A stretch of 64,000 nucleotides of DNA from Pilasporangium apinafurcum. Its lineage: Eukaryota; Oomycota; Peronosporomycetes; Pythiales; Pythiaceae. Position numbers and translations under genes: made by a program. Location of the stretch: NCBI GenBank assembly GCA_001600495.1, contig BCKE01000074.1, positions 18,946 to 82,945 of the forward strand, read 5' to 3'. A model generated the notes under the pieces. That model was not told the DNA's origin and did no database searches. It saw only the letters and a list, made by a program, of their open reading frames with translations. This document shows, piece after piece, positions 46,301 to 55,300 of the stretch. Positions within the stretch are counted from its first letter, which is position 1, and every line of letters begins with the position of its first letter.

Positions 46301-49300
46301 CTGAGTCTTTCCAGAGCCCATTTGTGTAGATGAGAAACAAGTATCGACATGCATAAACGTGCTCGTAAGTCGTTCAAGTAAGTATTTTGCACGCCAAAGC
46401 TTTGGGCTACTCGGCAGCAAAGTGTGCCCACCTCTCTTCCACAAAACATTTTTTTTCGATCCACATCCGATTGTCCTGTCAATCGCGTCTTGCATGCGCT
46501 GTATCATATTCACTAGATCTTCCAAAGATTTTTCCCACTTTCCTTCAATCATATTTTGATGTTCAAGATTAGAGCAAAGTCGCATAAGAGATTTGCTCGT
46601 CCATTGCCAATGGATCAAGAAATGCATCCAATCAAATGTTGGTTCGCGCAGTTGAATCGAAAACTCAAATCGATCGCGAAGTGCAGTCTTTACAACTTGG
46701 AATAACTCGTCTTGCACTGTTATTCCCGCAAAATCACGAACAAACGCGGTTAAAAAAGTGTCAAATGTTGTGAGCAAGGGGTAAACAAGAAGAACAAGTT
46801 CGTTCTCAACACTTGACCGATCGGCATGAAACCGATGAATGGCGTATGATTGCTGCAACACCGAATAGCGGCTAAGGTCACTTTCTAGATTGGTCTTGTG
46901 CTGTTTCTTTTTACGATCGCTAATTGAAGAGAAAAGTGTATCAACTTGTCGATACTGTTCATCTTCACAAAAGCGGAGCCATTCAATGCCATCTAAGAGC
47001 TCCAAATTTTTTGAATGTTCAAGCACAGACAGCCATATTGGTTCGATTTCTGCCTTCTGTACAGGATTCGCGGTGATTGTCTTATATACTAACGACCTGG
47101 CATGTTTAAACGCCGCATCATTAGCTGTTAGGAAGACAGGATAACTGCTTTTCGCCGTTTCTTCATCACCAGCAGCAACAAGCGTCAATAAACGCCCCAT
47201 GTTTACCTTCACTTGAGAAGCAATACTCACGTAGATGCTGTTGTTTAGCAAGGATCGAAGATATCGCACCAGTAAATCCACAGAATCACCAACATTATAA
47301 CTGGTTTTGGCAACCGAAGCGATCATTTCCAAAACAAAAAGAAGACGATCTTCAGTCACTGTAGTACCAGAAACTGTTGACGATACCTGTACAAGCCGAC
47401 GCAACGCGAATGGCGCAAGAGTCATTGATAGGGACGACGCAGCAAAGAATCTCTGTGTCGTCAAATATTGCTTCACAGAATCCAACATGTCCTGAGTGAT
47501 GAGTTCATATTTTCGAGCAGCAAGGCAATCGAGCCATTTCCTTTCTGACACACCAGCTGAGTTAAGCAGGCTGGATTCGACTGATGCATTGGATGCCAAG
47601 AACGCTAACAGGAGATCTTCTTCTTTTTCCACGTCGGCAGTATTTGGCTCTTCTAACGAGAATGTGATGAGAAATTCAAGGTATGCACAATCACGTTCGA
47701 GTACATGCGATTCTGCACGTTGACAAAGTTCAAGAGTTGTAGTATTTAACGCCAACACACGCTGCTTGTTTGGACTGGCCAATGAAGACTTTAAAGCTCC
47801 AAGGAAAAGTTGGAGAACTTCGTTGCCCAGTTCCAAATGCATCAATAATCCTTCTCCATACACCTGCTGAAAAGAAGTCGCAATAGCATTGAGGGGCGAT
47901 ACCCCACGATTCAATTCTGCAGATGCCAATAGAGACCAATTCTCCAAGTGTCGGCGGTTGATTTTCGAATACTTGGTTCCAACCATGCGTTCCGACAATT
48001 TCTCCATCACTTGTTTATGTACTTGTTGGAATGCGTGACACAGCGCGAATCCAGGGATGCCAGCCGCTAATGAAATCTTGATTAGGTCAAAGTTTTGCTC
48101 CTCTTCCGGCAATAGAGCGATTTCCACACACCGATTCCGCATAGCACGCGACACTTCACCGAACTGAGGATCCATTGCCAAAAAAACACGGAAGTTCGGG
48201 TGAGGCTTGATCACACGCAGTTTACCATCGATCACACCACATTCATTGATGAGCAGCTCACCACCAGTTTCCAACAAAGAATTGAGACGATCCAATACAG
48301 AAGAGCTGCAGAAATTGACGTTATCGAGCAAGATCCATTCCCCATTTTCCATTGCTTGAATCAACGTACCATCCACCCATTCAAAATTACTTGCAATGGA
48401 AGGAGACTTACTCAGTGCCACAACGTTGTCGACCGCGCTCCCCAACGCTATAAGTGATGCAATAGTCTCCTCAACAAACGGCTTATCCTTTTCTTCGATA
48501 AGCAACATAACTGCCTTCTTCAGCGTCGACAAGATGTCTTTCATTAAGTCCACTGCAACATTATCTAGTTGTCCCTTAGCCAAATATTTCTTTCTCTTGT
48601 TTCCAGAAGCGTTGTCAACATCATCATTGCTCTGGCGTCGAGATAAAGTCCACCACGTACTAGTTAGCCGATTAATATGCTTCAGCGAAGCCGACTTTGA
48701 TTGCTGTGACGTCGTTGCAACGAATAAAATCACTTTTTGCTGCACTCGAGCATATACTTCCCCAATCTTGGTCTGAATCTCACGCAGTTTTCGACCAACA
48801 TCAACTTGTTCAAAGCATCCAAGCAGTTCAGTAGCGTCGGTACCAGCACTCATACCTAATTCGTGGAGAGTGTTACCACTCAGAGCGGCCAAAAGACGCA
48901 CAGACGATGTTTTACCACTAGCAGGGGGACCCACAAGAAGTGCTGGCCAGTTCATATTCACACAATGCACGAGTGCCTCCATCGGTTTTAGCAGAAAGCT
49001 AAACAAAGGTGGAGTCACACGACCAACACGGATCTCGGAACGCCTTACGAGGAATGCATTCCCCACTTGTAAGTCATTCCCAGAAAGTCGAAGTACTACA
49101 TTGGTTAAATCCATGGGCTTCACACCAAAAAACTCTTCAAATCGACGAGAGATCATAGCTCGATCACGCAACGAACGCATTCGGTCAACATAAATGAAGT
49201 TCACAAAGTAGCTGAGGGCTTGAAGTTCTGCTTCTGGAGTGGCTTCGATATACTGCCGCTGCAGCAGTTCACAAAAACGAAAAACATCACGTAAATTGAA

Positions 49301-52300
49301 CTCCCACGGAGCTCCAAGACGTCCATATTTACAATCAATCATAGTGTCTTCATGCACCGCACTATTAAAGGCAATCATTCGCTCAATCAAACTCTTCAGC
49401 TCGTACCCATTAATTGTAGCAGTAGAATTAAGCGTTGGATACATGGACGTTGCAATATGAATGAGATCCTGTTCGTGAAGTGTTTCCACGAACACACGCG
49501 TGAATCGATTAAGAAATGATTTTGGCAACCCCTTCCGTCCACCACCTTGACGCAACGGGTTTTGAGCTGCAAAAACGCGAAAAGTAGATGGACACTCAAA
49601 CTCCCTGTCCAATTCTGGGATATACACACTTCCACGATGATCGAGGCAAGAGTTCAGACCTTCCAGCACCGATTGAGATGCGAGATTGAGTTCATCTAGC
49701 AATACCCAATCACCCGCTTTCAACGCGCGCAAGAATACACCATCGCACCATTCAAACATACCACTCGATGAAGCTGTTTTCTTACTTGTATGGTCAGCAT
49801 CAGATGAAGATGAAGCCGCAGGTAAATCGGATCCAAATAAATCCGATATATCGGTTTGCTCTGACAGATTAATACGCACGAGGCGATGACCAGACGCTGC
49901 AGCTAGCGCGCTAATCAAGCTGGTCTTTCCCACACCAGGTGAGCCTTCCAAAATGATCGGTCGACTCACTTGCATTGCACGTAATACCCGATAGAGATTT
50001 GACATCGTGGTTGGAGCTTTTAATGAAAACGATGGCTTTCGCATCGGCTCTGGGCCACTTGGAATCATAAACGGATTAATACCAAAAGAAGTGCGATCAG
50101 CGGAGTTCAAACTGTCGATCTTGTCATCAATGGCTTGCTTAGCCGCATTCAAGGACTTTAATACTTGCTCTTTTGCGTGTTTATCGGCATCAGGCACCAA
50201 CTCTAATAAATAAGTGTATGCATCTTCGCGTGCTTTTAATGCAGAGTGTAGTGCTTTGTCAGATCCAAGACCCAAACCATCCAAAACTGAAAGTGCCGCT
50301 CCCTGTACAAATGCAGTCCAGATATCAGCTTCCGACCAAGCAGCATTCTTTTTTATGACCGAGCAAATAAAGTTGATCCAACTCAGTATATCTCGGAGAG
50401 TGACTACACCACATCCACCAACTCCATCATTTGCTGCGTTGAATGTTCTCACAAAGTTCAATATTGGGTCGCAGAGAATTGCTAAGCTGCTGTGGACGCT
50501 TGAAGTAGGATCGCTCAAAACAGTGCGAGCAGGATTCCCAATCAATCGATCATGAATAATCGTAGCAATATCCTCGAGGTCTGAAATAGCAGGTACCCAG
50601 ATCTCTGTAAATCGATTTCGCAGTGCAGGCGACAGCTCACGTTTTCCAAAGTCACCACCTGGGTTCATCGTCGCCATTACGCGCCACTTTGGATGAGCCA
50701 CAATTTCTTCAACTTGATCACCACCTTTTTCTGCAAGCAAAAGTGTTCGTGACGGCTCTAGCACGCTATTTAAACGCTCCAGCACGGCATCTTCAGCTAA
50801 GTTAACTTCGTCAATCAAAATCAAATCACCCTTCTTCATTGATTCCACCAAAGGACCATCACACCACTCAAATATGGATTGAAAACGGCGCTTCAGCTGA
50901 TCAACTCGTTCGATAAGATCACGGATTTCACATTGTTTCTCGTCTGGAAAGTCGTTCAACTTTTTCAATACGGTAGAACGATGAGAATCATACATAGTTA
51001 GCATATCGATCAGCGACAATTCCTCCGAATCCGGCTTAAATTCATCACAATGCAGACACAGAAACTCGCTTAGGGAGCTTTGTAGCTCATGAGCAATTTT
51101 TTCTTTACCGCGAACGGGGCGAAGACAACCAAGGAAGTCTGATGTCTCTGTGTGTTGATGACAGTTCAGAATGTGCAATGTCTGGCCGAAAAGCAGCGAA
51201 TACAACTGACACACGGTGGTTTTACCGCAACCAGTTTCACCGACAAGTAGTACAGGTTCTTCATGTTGTAAACACCGTCCGACAAGAGCAAATAGTCGTC
51301 GAAGAGATTTAGTAACACTGATCTTTTCTAGACCTGCAGCATTTCCTTCAATTTTGCCTGTTCCATTCTCTGTTGCAATTTCCATTGCTTGCTCCACCAT
51401 TTGCTGGACTTTTTCGAATTGTTCTGTCGTTCCCCAAACAGTTTCTTCTTCGATCTCACCATTTTCATTCAGCAAATTTGACGCACGCGGCTTTCCGCTG
51501 TAATAAAGAGCGTCAAGGTCAATCTTCACATTGCATTTTTGCTCCAAAACCTGCTTCACCACCTGTTTTTCTTCTTCTTTGCGTAACCTTTCGGCTAAAA
51601 GGCAGTAACCTTCTTCTGCAAGTGCCTGCTTGGTTGCAGGTTGACGTTCCGCCCATCGCAGCAAATCTCGTGTGGTAATGAAACCGGCTTTCCCAGCAAA
51701 AATGGATGACTGCTGACGGATCAGCTGCAATTGCCGCATAATGTCAATCAATATCGCACAATATGATGGTGGTAACGAGCTTCGTTCTTGGAGAATTGTC
51801 TGTAGCTCCTGAGATCCCACCTCATCTACTTGAATCTCAAGAAAACGATTTCGGAACGCTCGTGATAACACCTTTCGTCCACCATAAAGACCTGGAGGAT
51901 TTTGCGTGGCAAAAAGCATGAACTTTGGATGTGGTTTGACGGTTTCTTGGGTTTCAGGCAAGAAAAGTTCACGATTGTCATCCAAAAGACGATTTAATGC
52001 TTCCAAAACTTCTGACGGCGCCAAGTTCAGTTCGTCCAAAATGATCCACCAGCCATTACGAACAGCCTCCACCAGTACACCTTCTTTAAAAGCCAATTTC
52101 CCATTGGAATCGGAAACATAACTGCCTAGATACTCCTGAATATCGGTGTGCTCATGATTGTTAATGCGAACACACTTTTGCCCGATTCGGGCCGCCAAAT
52201 ACGAGATTAAAGACGTTTTTCCTGCAGATGTGGGTCCTTGTAGTAGCACAGGATACTTGCCTATCAGCGCTGCTCGCGATAAATGCCGCAAATTCTCTTC

Positions 52301-55300
52301 CACGGACTTTGTAAGTACAAACTTTTTTCTTGCTGTAACTGGATCAGGCAATGAGTCATCACGCGGCTTGAAATATCCGCCTTCGCGAACCCAATATGAG
52401 CTCACAAGGATAAACTCATTTGCCATCGCCTTTCCGCCTGGTCGTGGTGGCGCACGCGTCAGTTCCTTTGCCTTCATGTTCTTCGCAAATGTGTTCTTGA
52501 TTAGTTTTTCGAGATATTGACGTGAATCCATGTCTAATTGGGTGCAAAAACTTGAAGAAAACCCTTCGTACATGGCACGAGAGATCCCGTATCCACGCTG
52601 AATTAATATTCGCGTAATATGTAACGCTTGGCTTAGCGTACGCAAGGAATATCGCGGTTTATGTCGAGCTCCATCACTTAATCGCTCTTCAGAGAGTTTT
52701 CGTGCTTCCAGGTAGAACCCTACTGTCTCAGTTACCGGAGCTCCAGCAATTGCTTTAAATTGGTGCTGGACCACCATTTGTAAATCAGTCGGGCAAACAC
52801 ATTCATCCACATAGATTTCAGTGAAGCGATTACGAAGTGAAGGTGGAAGATCCTTTTTACCAACATCGGTGGAAGGATTCATGGCGCCGAAAATGCGGAA
52901 ATTTGGATGTGGTCGAATAATTTCAACGTCTCCACGCTCAGTGATGGAGAACGCACTGGTTTCGTGCTCAAGTAAAGTACTAATACGTTCCAACGTATCA
53001 GAAGATGCCAAGTTGATTTCGTCAAGAAGTACCCAATGCCCTTCACGAAGCGCCTTCACCAGCACGCCTTCCACAAATGCAAACGCGAAATGCGACTCGA
53101 CTTGCTCCTTCTGACGTTCAAATCGACCCAGCTCATCATCAAATTCATCCCATTTAGTTCCAAGTGCACTTGGCGATGCACCTTTAGACGACATTTTGCT
53201 GGTACCTGTTGCTTCTTTCTTCTCTTTCCCCTTATCAAATTTGGATTGTGCCATTTGAATCGCCTTCCGCATCCCTTTGACCATCTTCTTCCAGTCTTTA
53301 TGCTCAAATGCAATCCGCACGATATTTAGAAAACTCGCATTGCTTTCTTGTGAAAAGGTTGCTGTGAACAAATCCACAAACATCATATACACTGGACGTG
53401 CAAGTAGATGGATTTCCACCGGCTTGAATCCGCCAACGAGATCAGAACTATCACTCTGAATGTTAAGGTTTTGGACGACTAACCTTTGGCCCATCGATGC
53501 TGCGAGATGCTGGATTATGGTAGTTTTACCACAACCAGTTTCACCAATCAATAATGCTGGTTCGCGGGTGTACACAATGGCAGCCAGTTTTTCTAATAGC
53601 CGGAGTACATGCCCAGTCATAACAACTGAAGATGGAGATTGGGCATTTTGATTTTCTTGTTGATCGTGAGTGGAAAGGGTTGGCAAATGCACACGACCAA
53701 ATTCGACTTCATGGGCATTGAAACTAACATGAGGCTTGTGCTGTTCTACTATGTACCGGATCTTCTCGTCTTGTACCTCCCAAATGGCACCAATAGCATA
53801 TGCTGCACAAAGTCGAGTATTAAGATCGCGAATGCCTGCACAAAAGACATCGAATGCTTCAACTAAGATGCGGAGGCGTTCATCTTCTGTGATGTACTGA
53901 TTATGGTCAGTGTGTTCATTAATAGACGTATTTGCTGAATAGCAGAATGAGTAAATGCGTGAGCACCACTTGAGTAAATCCCGCAAACCGAAATCTCGTC
54001 CATAATTGCGTCGGGTTTCTCTCCACAAATGCGCCATTGCTGCTGCAGAAGCACCACTACTTTCAATAATGGATTGCGGCACATTACCAGATACGACGTT
54101 GTAAGTCGTCATGATCTTCGTGATCAAATGCCGTGGAATTCTATCAAATCTAGTCTGCATAATTTCTTGAATTTCGTCATCATGAAGTGGAACAATATCG
54201 ACACTCGTCCAAATAGATTCTTGAAAACCTTTTGGCATCTGATGCCCATGACTAGTGGTCCCGAAAATCTGGAAGTTTGAATGTGCCACCAGTAATTCGC
54301 CTCGTCCTGGTAAAACCATCTCACGAGTTTCAAGCAGTGACATGAGTGCAGCCAACACTTCGAACGGTGCTCGATCAATATCTTCGATTACAACCCATCG
54401 ACCTTTCAGAACAGCAGTTGTCAATGCACCCGGCTGCCATGTGAATTCACCTGGAATATCTGTGCACACATACGAGCCTAGCAGCGTTTTGCTATCAATT
54501 TGATCGTCCAAGTGCAATTCTACCATGTCGCTATTGCCCGATAGTCGAGCTAATTCACGAATGATGGCAGTTTTCCCGCAGCCTCCAGATCCTGAAACAA
54601 GAATTGGACGTTTCAGCCCCAATGCAATCGCAAGTGATCGAAGATTACGTTTTGTTGACGAGGTTGGAACTAATGGTTCCACTGAAGGTGAGGTATCAAA
54701 TCGTGGATTTCGATAACGCTTATTTGTCGGTATAATAACGCCACAAATATTCGTTAGTGACTCATGAAATGGAACAATGCGCGACGAATTTCTGCTTGCA
54801 CCATCGAGCATCGAGTCATCATCGTTTTGTTTTACATTGTGTTCGTGGACGCTCATGACGATTCGTTGTTCCTGTCTTGTCACTGCATGCACGTGTTCGT
54901 CTAATTCCAGCCTGGATACAATCGTGTTTTTTCCACTTATTGCTGTCTCTTCACTGATTCCAAGACCGTTAAGAAAGGCGTTGCGTTGCGTATTCCCCAT
55001 TCGTAAGACTAGTGTTGTCGTACGCGCGGCATACCATCGAACGTGGGTATCCTCGTGGAAACACAATGGGAAGAAACTGGACCAATTCCACATTTCAATA
55101 AACTCGTGTGGATGGCTATTTAGCAATCGATACGCTGTCTCTACGATCCGGTGCAATCGCACAAGGGCATCCGGTCGTGTTTGTTTCTGTGCCGCTGCAA
55201 CATCAACAAACTCAAAGAAGCACGGCGAGCGCAGGAAAAATTGCTGTACGACCGTCACTGTCTGCGGTGCAAATGTCAACAGCGTTGTCAGTGCTTCTGC